From Ophiura sarsii (lineage: Eukaryota > Echinodermata > Ophiuroidea > Amphilepidida > Ophiuridae), in NCBI GenBank assembly GCA_035610835.1, contig CM069459.1:57083316-57147315 (forward strand): DNA of 64,000 bases. Reading direction: 5' to 3'. The notes beneath the pieces were generated by a model. That model made no database searches. It saw nothing but the letters and a program-made list of their open reading frames with translations, and was not told the origin of the DNA. Of this stretch, positions 12,103-24,141 are shown piece by piece; position 1 is the stretch's first letter; each line of letters begins with the position of its first letter. Made by a program: the position numbers and the translations under genes.

Positions 12103-12343
12103 GTAAACTTATAATGATTTCACAGCCAATAATATCACAGGGACAGTCTTGTTGCAAATGGATGGGAACCAGCTTAAGGTAAACTTATAATGATTTCACA
12201 GCCAATAATATCACAGGGACAGTCTTGTTGCAAATGGATGGGAACCAGCTTAAGGTAAACTTATAATGATTTCACAGCCAATAATATCACAGGGACAGTC
12301 TTGTTGCAAATGGATGGGAACCAGCTTAAGGTAAACTTATAGA
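12040..12343 (+). repeat. Four 76-bp copies of the SAM exon 3' half plus splice donor
   Basis: A 76-bp unit starting GATTTCACAGCCAATAAT and containing AACCAGCTTAAGGTAAACTT begins at 12040, 12116, 12192 and 12268. The first copy is the real exon end; the other three lie in the intron. The copies look identical, so the duplication is recent. Each carries a complete 5' splice site. Reading through the first donor meets TAA within four codons (GTA AAC TTA TAA), so only the first donor keeps the protein. Confidence 0.95.
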
Positions 12344-13327
12344 CTATAGGTCCTCTATGTAGCCATGGCCACAGCTATAGCACGGACTGTCTGGTTGCAA
12401 ATGGACAGGAGGGTATACACCACCAATGCACTATGGGATAGCACTTCTGGTAAAAGTTTATCACAGCAAGAGTTCCTTTTTTTTCGGTACAAATTGATAG
12501 ATTTTGATATACTTTTTTCGTTTTCAATTATATCGATTAGTCCGATTACTTTTGGGTATTACACATTTTTATTACTATTTCACAGTAATTTTTTTTAAAA
12601 ACTCGCACTAGTTTGAACATTTTAAAGTTTTAAACGACTGAAATCGGCGTAAGGTCCGTCCTGAGTTTTTTTGGCATAAATAAAGGGCCGAAATCACTAC
12701 ATCAAATTAATCGCAAAATATTGAAAAATCTAGTCAACACTTTTGGGGTATCTTTTTGATATGTTTTGTGTACATCCCTTAGGAATAATCTCTGTAAATG
12801 TCATATAAGGACGAATGGGATAACTCGAGTTAGAGCCGATTGTTTGACCCCTACTTTGCACATAACGTCTATGGGGAGTGCATTGGGGGAGTATACCCAG
12901 GAAGTCCCTATGGCCCTTTATATAGCCATGAGTATTGATAACCATGATAACCAATTAATATAACCGTGATGGGTTTTGTTGCATATAACAAGATTTAGAT
13001 AAGATCTTTATTAAGTATGTCCCCGTCTCTCCCCAGGCCTGGAAAAAATGTGGAATTCAGGAACATTTTGGTATTTGGAGGGAAATTTTTTTCTTCTTCA
13101 AAATAAAGAAATACTTAAAAAATGGAGGGAAATCTTGCTTTCTTTCTGGGAAATTTTGCTTGCTACCCGGGAAATAAAGATTTTTCCCAGCCCTGTCTCT
13201 CCCGCCCCTCCTCCTCTATATAACCGTAAACACATCCAATCATTTCACAAGATATACTCCCCTTTTGAGCTCGAATTTAGGAGACTATGTATATAAAACA
13301 TACTTATTTGTTGTTTTGCCCTTGTAG
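12344..13327. other. Last intron of the neurabin-like gene
   Basis: No element with clear ends. It has AT-rich sequence and a GGGAAAT-rich segment near 13075-13190. It ends in the acceptor TTGCCCTTGTAG before the final exon. Confidence 0.4.
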
Positions 13328-13489
13328 GCTTTAGGTGTCAGTGCCAACGATCGAACAGTCTTCAAGAAGAAACTGAAGGAGATCAAGCTATTGGTTGACA
13401 AAGAACGCAAAGTAGCTTTAAAGGAACAGAAGACCAGGGAAAAACAACAGAAGAAAGCAGCAAAGAAAATGTTCCAGGGGGCACAATGA
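13328..13489 (+). CDS. PPP1R9A-like: Neurabin-like gene, terminal coding exon
   Basis: Acceptor CCCTTGTAG; phase 0 start; 53 residues then TGA. It begins with ALGVSANDRTVFKKKLKEIK, the last SAM helix (the ALG..S..DR...KKKLKE signature of neurabin and SAMD14 SAM domains), and continues as a Lys/Glu/Gln-rich helix with likely coiled-coil character (EQKTREKQQKKAAKK) to the C terminus. Together with the previous exon it completes one SAM domain of normal size. The upstream domains needed to separate neurabin-1 from SAMD14 are outside the window. Confidence 0.9.
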   Translation, partial: ALGVSANDRTVFKKKLKEIKLLVDKERKVALKEQKTREKQQKKAAKKMFQGAQ

Positions 13490-13500
13490 AAATAGATGTT

Positions 13501-13506
13501 AATAAA
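13501..13506 (+). terminator. AATAAA polyadenylation signal
   Basis: AATAAA lies 11 bases after the TGA of the neurabin-like gene. Further AATAAA motifs occur near 14272, 14447 and 19408 and could serve longer 3' ends. Confidence 0.5.
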
Positions 13507-14647
13507 GCTGTATAAATTATGTTCTCAATGGGGCCATTAATTTTTAAAAAAGAAAAGAAAAAAATGACATTGTTGCACCCAAATTTACAGACATTTCAGG
13601 TGTAAAAAAGTATCACAGTTCATGATATTGAAAAAGTACCCACAGGTGGGGGAATCGGGTGTATAAAGTGCCCACAAGTAAAATCATTTGGGTGTGATTA
13701 GCGCCCAAATATTGGGCATTGATATTGGGCATTGGGTGCAGAAAATGCCCAGAGTGGAAGGTACAAATCTACAATCAAGGAAAATAATAGTTGGCACACT
13801 TGACACAATTTAACACAACTATCCCTGTGCTCGCAATAGAGAACAGACTTGGGACACAGCACTGTTTAATAGCAAGCAGAGCTCTCCCCCTTTTCTCTCA
13901 TCCTTCCCCACCCACCCCCAATCAATGTTGGGGGAGCTGCCAAGGCTTCTGATGACATGTGGCTCGGATCAACATTGCCTCGGGGGAGAGGGGGCACTTT
14001 TTTCCATAATTGGGACAAAGTGTGCCAACCTTTTTCCCCATTATTGTAGGTACTTAGATTTGTAATACCTGGTGTAGAAAGGCCTAAAGATGAGACATTT
14101 GGATGTGAAAAGCACCTGATTTCCAAGATGTGGGTACTTTTTGATAATTGTATCACATCAAACAGTTGTTTTCCATATACTGTTCCAGTCTTTCAGAGGC
14201 TTCATAACCATGATATACGTAATTTAAATTACTATGTTATCATCGAATGTATTCAGCTACGGCAATGGAAAAATAAAGTTTTGTTTGATGGGCAAGACAT
14301 ACATCAAGTTTAGAAAAAAGGAAGGGGTAGTAACAATGACAACACTGTTATTTCTTTGTATGTACATATATATGGGATGGACATATTATAAATGGTTGAG
14401 ATTTAAAAAGATAATAGTCACATTTTGTTTGGTTTCTATCGTGTTTAATAAAGCCTTTATATTTCTCCATGGTCAGCACGACGACTTAAGAGGAGGGGGT
14501 GGCTGTCAATCTCAACAGTAATGGGTATCTATCTATAAATAAGTAAGACTCAGGTTTATTAACCTGACTTTTCTTTATTTCCACCAAAAATGGAGAAATA
14601 GACTCAAGCAAAATGCCAATTATTGAAGAGTGTAATAGGTCTCTTTA
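13507..14647. other. 3' flank of the neurabin-like gene
   Basis: May hold an extended 3' untranslated region (AATAAA near 14272 and 14447). I see no exon or element with clear ends. Confidence 0.4.
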
Positions 14648-15124
14648 AAGGGGGGACTTAAGGAAGTTTTTTGTTGAATTTTGTTTGAAGATGTGGTTTT
14701 TTTTAAACCTAATTTAATATTTTTTGAAATTTTGACTAAAAAGTGTCCACAAAAAAAAAATCCCAATTTGTTTTACGTTTTTTGGCACTTTTTGGTCAAA
14801 ATTTCAACAAACATTTAGATTATGTTATAAAAAAAAGATATAGTCCCTTTATTAGTGTCTTAACATCATCATCAATCGATTTGGGCATTTTTTACTCAAT
14901 ATTATTTTTGTTAGCTTTACTAAAATAAAAATGGGTCAAAAAAGTGAATATTGTGATTTTCTCACAAAATCAACATTTTTGGTCAAAATTGACGCCAAAT
15001 TTGGATTCTCTGATCCATTTCCTTTCCAAAAGTGTATACTTTTATATGCATTTGATTAATAGTTCAATAATTACAGCACTCACAAAATTCAAAAAATCAA
15101 ATCAAAAACTTCCTTGAGTCCCTT
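14648..15124. mobile_element. MITE with inverted ends
   Basis: The left end GGGGGACTTAAGGAAGTTTT is mirrored by AAAACTTCCTTGAGTCCC at the right. The arms share about 40 bp including TTGAATTTTG. The interior is AT-rich with repeated TTTTGGTCAAAAT words. No open frame. Family unassigned. Confidence 0.6.
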
Positions 15125-15210
15125 CAATTCGTCGCTGTTCTGACATAACGGCACATCACTTTACTTAATTCTGTTGTGATGTGTCGTTATGTCAGAACAG
15201 CGACGAATTG
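15125..15210. repeat. Long hairpin, 35-bp arms
   Basis: Positions 15125-15159 and 15176-15210 are reverse complements with a single mismatch (35 bp), separated by a 16-base loop. The arm starts CAATTCGTCGCTGTTCTGAC. The same TCGCTGTTCTG core forms the ends of the element at 16108-16370, so this may be a collapsed member of that family. A miRNA-type precursor is an alternative. Confidence 0.85.
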
Positions 15211-15612
15211 ATCGATATCTGATGTATATTGTGTCTTTCATACGGACAGTAGTATAGATCATGTTATGTTATATTTACAGAGGAAGGTTGTCATCAAACA
15301 CCACACCTAAAAGCCATCAATTATTTCAAATGTTGGTGTATATTTCTTTGCCAATTATTTTAATATGTCCACATGTCTACGAAAATATATTATCCAGTAT
15401 TTATTTCCCTATGCAAATAAACAAATTAATAATATATGTGCAAAGTTGTTCTTGATGATGATGCTATGTTGAAGTAGCAATGGTTGTTGAAATTGTATAC
15501 TCATGTGGATTCTATAGGATGAGTTAGAATGCGTTTTATTGTGAAGACCATACTCAGATTTAAGGATGTACCATTAGACTGAGGGGTGGTGGCTTGGATA
15601 ACTGGATAATAC

Positions 15613-15940
15613 AAATAAACTCATCACAAAAAGTATCAAGACACTTAAAAATGATCCAATGATTAACGGCCCGAAAGGGTATGGATTAATCGAAGCAAAT
15701 AACCCAGTGCATAATTTTGTTCTGCATATTTTGACATCTCGATCGTTGAGATACGATGTTGCGGAGCGGAGTTATTGTCTTTTCAATGGTCGTAGGCCAG
15801 TTTCAAAAGTGACAATCATCATTATAGAACAACTCCATCAAACTTGACACAACATTGGAAGGGCTACGGCGTATCCTCGTCAAAACAATAATGCAAACCT
15901 GCTTCTAAGTGTATCGATACTTTTTGTGATGAGTTTATTT
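15613..15940. mobile_element. MITE with about 30-bp inverted ends
   Basis: The left end AAATAAACTCATCACAAAAA is mirrored by TTTTTGTGATGAGTTTATTT at the right, and pairing continues through AGTATC and ACACTT. The element is nested inside a wider pair of inverted words (GGATGTACCATTAGA at 15564 and TCTAATGGTACATTCC at 16070). No coding content. Confidence 0.65.
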
Positions 15941-16107
15941 ATTCAATATGAAGGGTTAACCTTGCCCTCCCAATTAATCCTATGTGATTGTGTTTGTATT
16001 TAACTAGATGAGGGATCGGGACAGGGTGGTATTATGTCGTAAACTTTTAAACTTTCATACCTCAACAGATCTAATGGTACATTCCTTGTCAATATAAACA
16101 GCCATTA

Positions 16108-16370
16108 TATCGCCGCTGTTCTGTCAAAACCTTGGTATGTTTTTTGGGCCCTTCACCATGTATAATGTCAAACTGCCCAATGGTTATGCATAGGAAGTGT
16201 TGCTTTAGACATGTTCAGGGCAAGAGCACTTCCAAGGTATTAACAAATGTGTTTTGGCCCTTAAACATGTTTAGAGCAGACTGCCTAAAGTTAATACAAA
16301 GGAATTATTACTTTATACATGCTGAAGGGCCAAATGGAGATACGAGGTTTTGACAGAGCAGCGTCGATAT
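16108..16370. mobile_element. MITE sharing ends with the 15125 hairpin
   Basis: The left end ATATCGCCGCTGTTCTGTC is mirrored at the right by GACAGAGCAGCGTCGATAT, with AAAACC/GGTTTT continuing inward. The centre holds two copies of a TGGGCC...AACATGT-type word. No open frame. Confidence 0.6.
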
Positions 16371-16934
16371 GATAGAAATGATATAGAGAATCAAGGACTT
16401 CTGGTTATTTTTGACATCTATGATATTTGGAATTGTGTATGTAGCATATCTTTGCTGGCTTCGTGGCAGACCTTTTAACTTAGTTTTCCTGATTCCAATG
16501 GGCAAATCCGGAAGGGGGACTTGAATGAATGACCCCGTTTCATGGCCATTTTTGGTAAATTTATGGGTCTAAAATCCTTAAATTTGCTGTTTTCATACAT
16601 TTAAGCAAAATCTGTCAAATATGTAGGGAAATGATGGGTCTCTGGTAAATATCTGGGTCCATTTCCCTCAAAAAATTGGTAAATGTTTGGGTCAATTTTC
16701 ATTTTGCTGGCAGTACATCCCTACCAAAAAAGTATCTGAGTACTCCCCCCCCCCCCCCCTCCCCTGGTAAATAGAAGCTACACACATCATGCCTTATTGA
16801 TCAGGCTAAGAAATCATTTAAGTACATAGGTGGTATATAATGAACTGAGCATTCTCTATTCATTTCTATGCATTATTCTCATCTCAGGGGACATCATTCA
16901 GTAATCCCTAAACTTGATATACAGCTGTTGTATT
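16371..16934. other. Non-coding, C-run at 16744-16762
   Basis: No gene seen. It has a run of C and a segment rich in TGGTAAAT.GGG words. Confidence 0.4.
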
Positions 16935-18275
16935 CTGGGTATCATCATAATTCATACCCACTAAGGTAAATGTCTATGTAAACTGGTATGCAGTAGGATG
17001 ACATTTGCAGTCTGGGTATCATCATAATTGATACCCATAAGGTAAATGTCTATGTAAACTGGTGTGCAGTAGGATGACATTTGCAGTCTGGGTATCATAA
17101 TTCATGCCCAGAAGGCAAATGTCCATGTCAACTGGTATGCAGTAGGTTGACATTTGCAGTCTGGGTATCATCATAATTCATACCCAGAAGGTAAATGTCT
17201 ATGTAAACTGGTGTGCAGTAGATTGACATTTGCAGTCTGGGTATCATACATTTATACCCAGAAGGTAAATGTCTATGTAAACTGGTGTGCAGTAGATTGA
17301 CATTTGCAGTCTGGGTATCATACATTTATACCCAGAAGGTAAATGTCTATGTAAACTGGTGTGCAGTAGATTGACATTTGCAGTCTGGGTATCATACATT
17401 TATACCCAGAAGGTAAATGTCTGTGTAAACTGGTATGCAGTAGATTGACATTTGCAGTCTGGGTATCATACATTTATACCCAGAAGGTAAATGTCTATGT
17501 AAACTGGTGTGCAGTAGATTGACATTTGCAGTCTGGGTATCATACATTTATACCCAGAAGGTAAATGTCTATGTAAACTGGTGTGCAGTAGATTGACATT
17601 TGCAGTCTGGGTATCATACATTTATACCCAGAAGGTAAATGTCTATGTAAACTGGTGTGCAGTAGATTGACATTTGCAGTCTGGGTATCATACATTTATA
17701 CCCAGAAGGTAAATGTCTGTGTAAACTGGTATGCAGTAGATTGACATTTGCAGTCTGGGTATCATACATTTATACCCAGAAGGTAAATGTCTATGTAAAC
17801 TGGTGTGCAGTAGATTGACATTTGCAGTCTGGGTATCATACATTTATACCCAGAAGGTAAATGTCTATGTAAACTGGTGTGCAGTAGATTGACATTTGCA
17901 GTCTGGGTATCATAAATTTATACCCAGAAGGTAAATGTCTATGTAAACTGGTGTGCAGTAGATTGACATTTGCAGTCTGGGTATCATACATTTATACCCA
18001 GAAGGTAAATGTCTATGTAAACTGGTGTGCAGTAGATTGACATTTGCAGTCTGGGTATCATACATTTATACCCAGAAGGTAAATGTCTATGTAAACTGGT
18101 GTGCAGTAGATTGACATTTGCAGTCTGGGTATCATACATTTATACCCAGAAGGTAAATGTCTATGTAAACTTGTGTGCAGTAGATTGACATTTGCAGTCT
18201 GGGTATCATACATTTATACCCAGAAGGTAAATGTCTATGTAAACTGGTGTGCAGTAGATTGACATTTGTAGTCTG
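16935..18275. repeat. 74-bp tandem satellite, about 18 copies
   Basis: The unit begins CTGGGTATCATACATTTATA and period 74 is exact over most of the array (for example 17237 and 17311). The first four copies are more diverged and vary in length; the rest are almost identical. Each unit contains inverted words: CTGGGTAT...ATACCCAG, and AAATGTC...GACATTT spanning the rest of the unit, so each copy can form hairpins. Not coding in any sustained frame. Confidence 0.95.
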
Positions 18276-18595
18276 CTATGAGTTTATTAAACAAATTTTC
18301 CTTTTTGTCATATGGTATTGAATTCATGAGCTCTTGAAGTTATAAATGTTACGCTTATTGTAGCAGTCAAAAATAATAAATATCTTTTTATAATATTCAA
18401 GATCAAAATCAACTATGAAATTAGTAAAATTGTCAATAAATGGCTCAGCAAAATGAATTTAAGATGTTCAAAGAAGACATTTTTTCTTCTTCTTAATGAA
18501 CACATTGATTTTAAATATTTTCATATGCGATAGCTATAAGAACCATTGAAGGAAACTGACATTTGTGGTTTCCTCTATTTGTTAACCCCCTGAGA

Positions 18596-18792
18596 ACTAC
18601 CTGCCGATTGGTCAGAAAGATAGATACATCATTTATTGCACCAATCAGAGATAGTGTTAGAATAATTGTATCCCCGATAAAGATTGGAGTGAAATATTTT
18701 ACAAGCTGCATTTTAATTGGCTATTCAAATGAGTATATCTTACAATAAACCAATCAGAACCACTGTAAGATAGGCCGGTAGTGCCCAGGGGG
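18596..18792. mobile_element. piggyBac-type MITE with TTAA duplication
   Basis: TTAA at 18592-18595 and 18793-18796 brackets ends CCCCCTGAG and CAGGGGG; inner CTGCCG and CGGTAG words also pair. TTAA plus a CCC-type terminus is the usual piggyBac signature. 197 bp, no coding capacity. Confidence 0.75.
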
Positions 18793-18796
18793 TTAA

Positions 18797-19501
18797 GTTT
18801 CTCTGTAAGCAATGTAAATTGTTAAAGAACCAAATTGTGTAATTTATGTGGAGTGGTTTTTCAGTCATGTTACATAACTTTATTTTTCAAAATGATTTTT
18901 ATCTCGAAATTGAACTTTATTTTTCAAAATGATTTTCTCAAAATTGTGACAACAGTTTGCTGTGCAGTTTGAAATGGTAAACACTTTGATTGCACATTTT
19001 GTTTGAGGATTGCGTTGTCCATGAATTAAGCCTTGATAACTATGATGATGATGATGATGATGATGGTGACGATGATAATGATAATGATGACGATAGTTTT
19101 CGTGTGATAAATGAATTCATAGTACATCATTATATATAATGATATGAGGGGTAAATCATTGCTTGAACACTGATCAACACCCGCTGCTTTTCTCTTCTTT
19201 TCCCTTGTTGATTTTGTAATCCCGAAGATCTGAGATCTAAAATTGACTGAAATTTCTGTGGAACTTGAATATTCATGTTGAAATGACAATTGTAATATAT
19301 TCAATCAATTTTGTTTTTGTTTTACAGAGTAATAATATAAAATTGCCACATTTTTTGTTTGTTTTATACTCAATGTTTACATGTCTGTTTATAATCATGT
19401 TTGTTTAATAAAGATTGTCTTGATAACTGTACATATTTGATGAATTATGTACCAAAGTTTGTTTACTTGACAATGTGTATTTGGTACACAAGAGAAACAT
19501 A
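18797..19501. other. Non-coding stretch with GAT microsatellite
   Basis: It includes a (GAT)n-type microsatellite at about 19040-19095 and an AATAAA near 19408. No gene supported. Confidence 0.4.
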
Positions 19502-19957
19502 CAGGGTGGTTCATAAAAGTCAACCCATTTCTGACAGCACCTATTTATCAATAAACTGTCATCAATTTCTTTGCATTTTGAAAGCAGTGGTTATTGGGAC
19601 CATGACGACCTAGTCTATACTCGGAAAATATCCACCTTATTTTTCGATGAAATATGGCAGTTTATAGATATCGTGTCTAGTATTGCCTTGTCCATGGATG
19701 CCTTCCAAAGTTTCTCTCAAAGGAGTCATATTTGGTCAACATAATTGATGTTGGCCTTTTGCAACCTGTTAACTTTTGTTTTTTCCCTTATTGATTATTT
19801 AAAAAAAGACAACTATAACAGTCCATCGGCACTATTTGTGTGTCTTTGAATCATTTAAAGAATCATTTAGTCAAATGGACTAAGATAAGAAGGTTCCTGT
19901 GGACAAATGGTTGTCAAAAATGGTTTTCAAAATTGGGTTCACTTTTTAACCACCCTG
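19502..19957. mobile_element. TA-flanked MITE (CAGGGTGG ends)
   Basis: The left end CAGGGTGGTTCATAAAAGTC pairs with GGTTCACTTTTTAACCACCC TG at the right. TA lies on both sides (19500-19501 and 19958-19959). This fits a Tc1/mariner-type non-autonomous element of 456 bp. Confidence 0.7.
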
Positions 19958-20109
19958 TACCAATTTGGTGTGCATTTATATTCTGGTTTTTGTTAGTTCT
20001 TTCGTATGTGAAATTCGTCTGAGTGATTATGAATTGATTGTTTTCTAATATTCGTTGTAAATTTGTATGACCTAGCGTGCATTTGATAAATTGTTTGGTA
20101 TATTTTATG

Positions 20110-21060
20110 AACTATACTGTCAATGGCCCAGAATGCAATAGTTTTGGCCCATTAAAATGTAACTGTATATGACCCAAAAATGAATTGATGACTATAATAA
20201 TAATGACCCATAATGAATTGATGTATATAAACCATAAAGCTTATATAGTTCTATGTCCCATAATGCATTTATGAGTGTAGCACATTATTAAATAGTGAAT
20301 GGCCCGTAATTCAATAGAGCATATGGGCCATTATGCAAAGACGTATAATATGGCCCACAATACAATGGTGTGATCCCAAAATGTTATCACGCACATGATG
20401 TATATCACCATATCCATTTTATGGTCCACAATCAAAAGTGATGGTCCATAATGTAATAGTGTAATGTGGCCATTATGCAGTGTGGGTCAATGGTGTATAT
20501 GGCCCATACATAATCCAGTGTTGTATATGACCCACACTGCAATGGTGAATGGCCCATAGTACAATGTTATGTATGGCCCATAATGCAATGTTGTGTATGG
20601 CCCATAGTACAATGTTGTGCATGGCCCACAATGCAATGTTGTGTATAGCCCATAGTGCAATGTTGTGTATGGCCCATAATGCAAAGTTGTGTATGGCCCA
20701 TAGTACAATGTTGTGTATGGCCCATAGTACAATATTGTGTATGGCCCATAATGCAATGTTGTATATAGCCCATAGTGCAATGTTGTGTAAGGCCCATAAT
20801 GCAAAGTTGTGTATGGCCCATAGTACAATGTTGTGTATGGCCCATAGTACAATGTTGTGTATGGCCCATAGTACAATGTTGTGTATGGCCCATAATTCAA
20901 TGTGGTGTATGGCCCATAATGTAAGAGTGTACATTGCCTATAATGCAATTTTGTGTATGGCCCATTGTGCATTGGTGTATATGGCCCATTATAAGTTAGT
21001 TTACATTGCTGATTATTCAATTTTGTATGGCCCATAATGCATTTGTGTATTACCCATAAT
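20110..21060. repeat. 24-bp tandem repeat (TATGGCCCATA unit)
   Basis: The core (about 20500-20945) repeats a 24-bp unit containing TGTATGGCCCATAGTACAAT. The flanks carry decayed copies back to about 20110 and on to 21060. Because 24 is a multiple of three, several frames are open on both strands; I do not regard them as genes. GGCCCATA/TATGGGCC words make the array partly self-complementary. Confidence 0.9.
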
Positions 21061-22456
21061 GCAAAGTGCCCTAGACAATCTTTCAGATTACAAGTGGAAT
21101 ATAAGGATTATATCTATATTTTTTAAAACAGCATACAAACCAAAAGATACTTTCAACCAAACAAGAGTCTCATCACAAAATGCTAGATTGAATTTTGGTT
21201 GAATTTAATGATCAAAAATGAAGTACATGAAGAAGATGCTACTGTTGATCATACAAATTACATTGCATTTTGAAAGTAAAGTGTAATTTCAAAACCTATA
21301 CACTACATCAGGCCTTCTCAACTGGCAGCAAGCGCACCAAATATGGTGTAACATGCACTAAATATGGTGTGCCTGGCACCATATATGGTGTGACATGCAC
21401 TAAATATGGTGTGCCTGATTGCACCATATATGGTGTGCCATGCCTTTTCTGGTTGCTCATGGGCATAAAAAAGGAAAAACAGAAAAAAGTAAATGCATAC
21501 AAAATAAAAATAGTCTGTGTGGGGTACTCTAAAATTCCAAAATTTACTAGGGGTTTGCCTCTTTGACTCCGACCGGAGGCCCTAAGGCAGCCCTGGATCA
21601 CACCCTTTAGTCACTTGATGCATTCTCTGCTCGTATGGATAGGGTTTGCTTTCAGGGATTCTTTGAAAGGAAAATTGGTACTTCATGAAAACTAGTTGAG
21701 AAGGCGTGCACTTCATATTTGAGGCCTACTCTCCAAAATTCTTCAAAATGTTGGATAATGCAGTTTATGATGAAATTCTTTCTGCCTATTTAGTATTGAG
21801 TAACACCTAGTTCTTTCTTCTGTTAGGTGTATAAGAACATGTTGGCTTCCAATAATAAGGATTTTTCAAAGGCATTTAGTTGTTGAATTAAATTCAGCTC
21901 CTTGCTTAAAACAATGATATCTTTGAAAAAAAGAAAAAAAGATTTCAAAAAAATAAGCCTAGTTGATTGAAATGGGTCTAAAATATATATATATATATAT
22001 GCCCATACAGGAAACTGACATGTTTTTATAGCCTCATATAGCACAGGGCATAGACTAAAAGAGACATGCTATGCTCACAGTTATTATCCCCATTACAGAA
22101 GTGTTTATGTGTACAACAATTGCTACATGTAGGAGCAACATATTATCCCAATTGGGCTTCTTAACCCTTGGCCTGGCATCAAACACCATCTGCTATAAGC
22201 CATGTTATAGTTGAAAAAGTAGCCCAAATTTGAAAACCATGAGAAAATAAGGGACCAAAGTTTTTGAATTTACCAGAGTTGGGATCGTTGTGCAATGTTT
22301 GACCTTTTAGGTACTGACTTTGGAAGGCAATGTCATAGGTAGAGAGCTCAGATTTCATACCGACTGATTTCCTCTGTGATGTGTATTATTTTAAAGATGG
22401 CCCCCTGTTTAACAATGAATCCTGGCGAAGATCAGGATTTTTTCGGTTTCCCTTAA
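21061..22456. other. Non-coding stretch with a short 3-copy repeat
   Basis: A short repeat at about 21335-21440 alternates AAATATGGTGT and CACCATATATGGTGTG words. A (TA)n tract lies near 21980. No gene seen. Confidence 0.4.
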
Positions 22457-22795
22457 CACTTTCCACGCGGCAGGCGTCTGCAGACGACATTCCGAAATTT
22501 CACAAAATGTTTCAAAACATTTCAAATTTATTGAATTACATTGCCATATTTGGAATCTTCATGTGAAGATGTATTACAATAAGTACAAACATGCCTAGTA
22601 TTTGATCAGTAATCCTTGAGATAGACCTTGACAGTTAGGAAAGACTTCTGAATTTTAAGAACCATATTTTTTTCTATTATTTTCTTTATATTTCTACAAC
22701 TTTATTGGCTTCTATTTCAAGACTATGTTTGCCGAAAACATGTCCTTTTTGATGCGACTGGTCACGTATGATAAAACTAATAGCCGTGAAAAGTG
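22457..22795. mobile_element. TTAA-flanked MITE, family M1 copy 1
   Basis: TTAA at 22453-22456 and 22796-22799. Ends are CACTTTCCACGCGG and CCGTGAAAAGTG. A conserved CGTCTGCAGACGAC palindrome sits just inside the left end. Related copies lie at 26534-26771 (inverted) and 31624-32050. 339 bp, non-coding, piggyBac-like by target site. Confidence 0.8.
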
Positions 22796-23499
22796 TTAAG
22801 ATGCCAAGGAACGGCACAGCCACAAGGGGCAGTATAGGAAGTCGGGGCTCTCTATTTTATGTTGATTGTTTGACCAGAGAAATAGCATTTTGCTACTGAT
22901 ATATAGAAACTGTATAGTTTGAAGGGAGCTTGTATCTGTTTTATAGTGTTGGCTAAATATCAGTGTGCTATGTACTCAACACAAGTAAAATTGGAACCAT
23001 ACCATTCACTGTTATTTGAAATAAGTTATTGTCATGAATTTTGTTTGTATGAATTGCAGATTGTAATTGTGTATATGGCTGTCGAAGTGCCAGGTTTATG
23101 TCACTGGAATGCACTGATACTCAAAATACCATAGAAACATCCGGGCCAATCAGATTACAAATACTGATTTGAGACAAGTTTGTGCTGTTCTTTCAACTAA
23201 TAGGAACCATACTTTCATGTTCTTCAACACACATGGATACTAAATGTAAACTATCATCAATGAAGTAATGATTGTAATTTCTACTAGCTGCACCAAACTT
23301 AGGACTAGGTATTAATATATCGGCAATATGCATTATCGTTCCGATTTTATTTGTGGTGAGTGTACATCTATTTATATGTGAATTGGTACGATCTATTCGT
23401 GAACTGTATAATGTAAATGTGTGTTTGTGATAAGCCATGAATAATTCATGGAATGTGAAGGAAGGGTTGAGTTGATGATATCAGATGCACCTTATTATC
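22796..23499. other. Non-coding stretch, nothing recognised
   Basis: AT-rich with no supported gene or element ends. Confidence 0.4.
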
Positions 23500-24141
23500 A
23501 TATGATACTCATTAAGTACCCATGTGATTAAGTACCCATGTGATAGGCATGTGATACTATCTTACAACCCATATGAAAGTCATGAGTGATACATGGAATG
23601 TGTGGGAAGGATTACTAAGTACCCATGTGATAGGCATGTGATGCTAACTTACAACCCATATGAAAGTCATGAGTGATACATGGGATGTGTGGGAAGGATT
23701 ACTAAGTACCCATGTGATAGGCATGTGATGCTAACTTACAACCCATGTGAAAGTCATGAGTGATACATGGGATGTGTGGGAAGGATTACTATATAAGTAC
23801 CCATGTGATAGGCATGTGATGCTAACTTACAACCCATGTGAAAGTCATGAGTGATACATGGGATGTGTGGGAAGGATTACTAAGTACCCATGTGATAGGC
23901 ATGTGATGCTAACTTACAACCCATGTGAAAGTCATGAGTGATACATGGGATGTGTGGGAAGGATTACTAAGTACCCATGTGATAGGCATGTGATGCTAAC
24001 TTACAACCCATGTGAAAGTCATGAGTGATACATGGAATGTGTGGGAAGGATTACCAAGTACCCATGTGATAGCCATGTGATACTATCTTACAACCCATAT
24101 GAAAGTTATGAGTGATACATGGGATGTGTGGGAGGGATTAC
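23500..24141. repeat. 87-bp tandem repeat, about 7 copies
   Basis: The unit starts TAAGTACCCATGTGATAGG and recurs at 23529, 23616, 23703, about 23795, 23881, 23968 and 24055. Each unit holds ACCCATGTGA, TCATGAGTGATACATGGG and GTGTGGGAAGG words, with ACCCATGT/ACATGGGT inverted pairs. Copies are close to identical except the first and last. Confidence 0.9.

Noticed and set aside
16935..18275. CRISPR-like array
   Set aside because: Units are contiguous 74-bp tandem copies without unique spacers, in eukaryotic DNA. The same reasoning excludes the other arrays.
20473..21037. Several long open frames over the 24-bp repeat on both strands
   Set aside because: A 24-bp unit without stops is automatically open in several frames. 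There are no splice sites, and only low-complexity peptides result.
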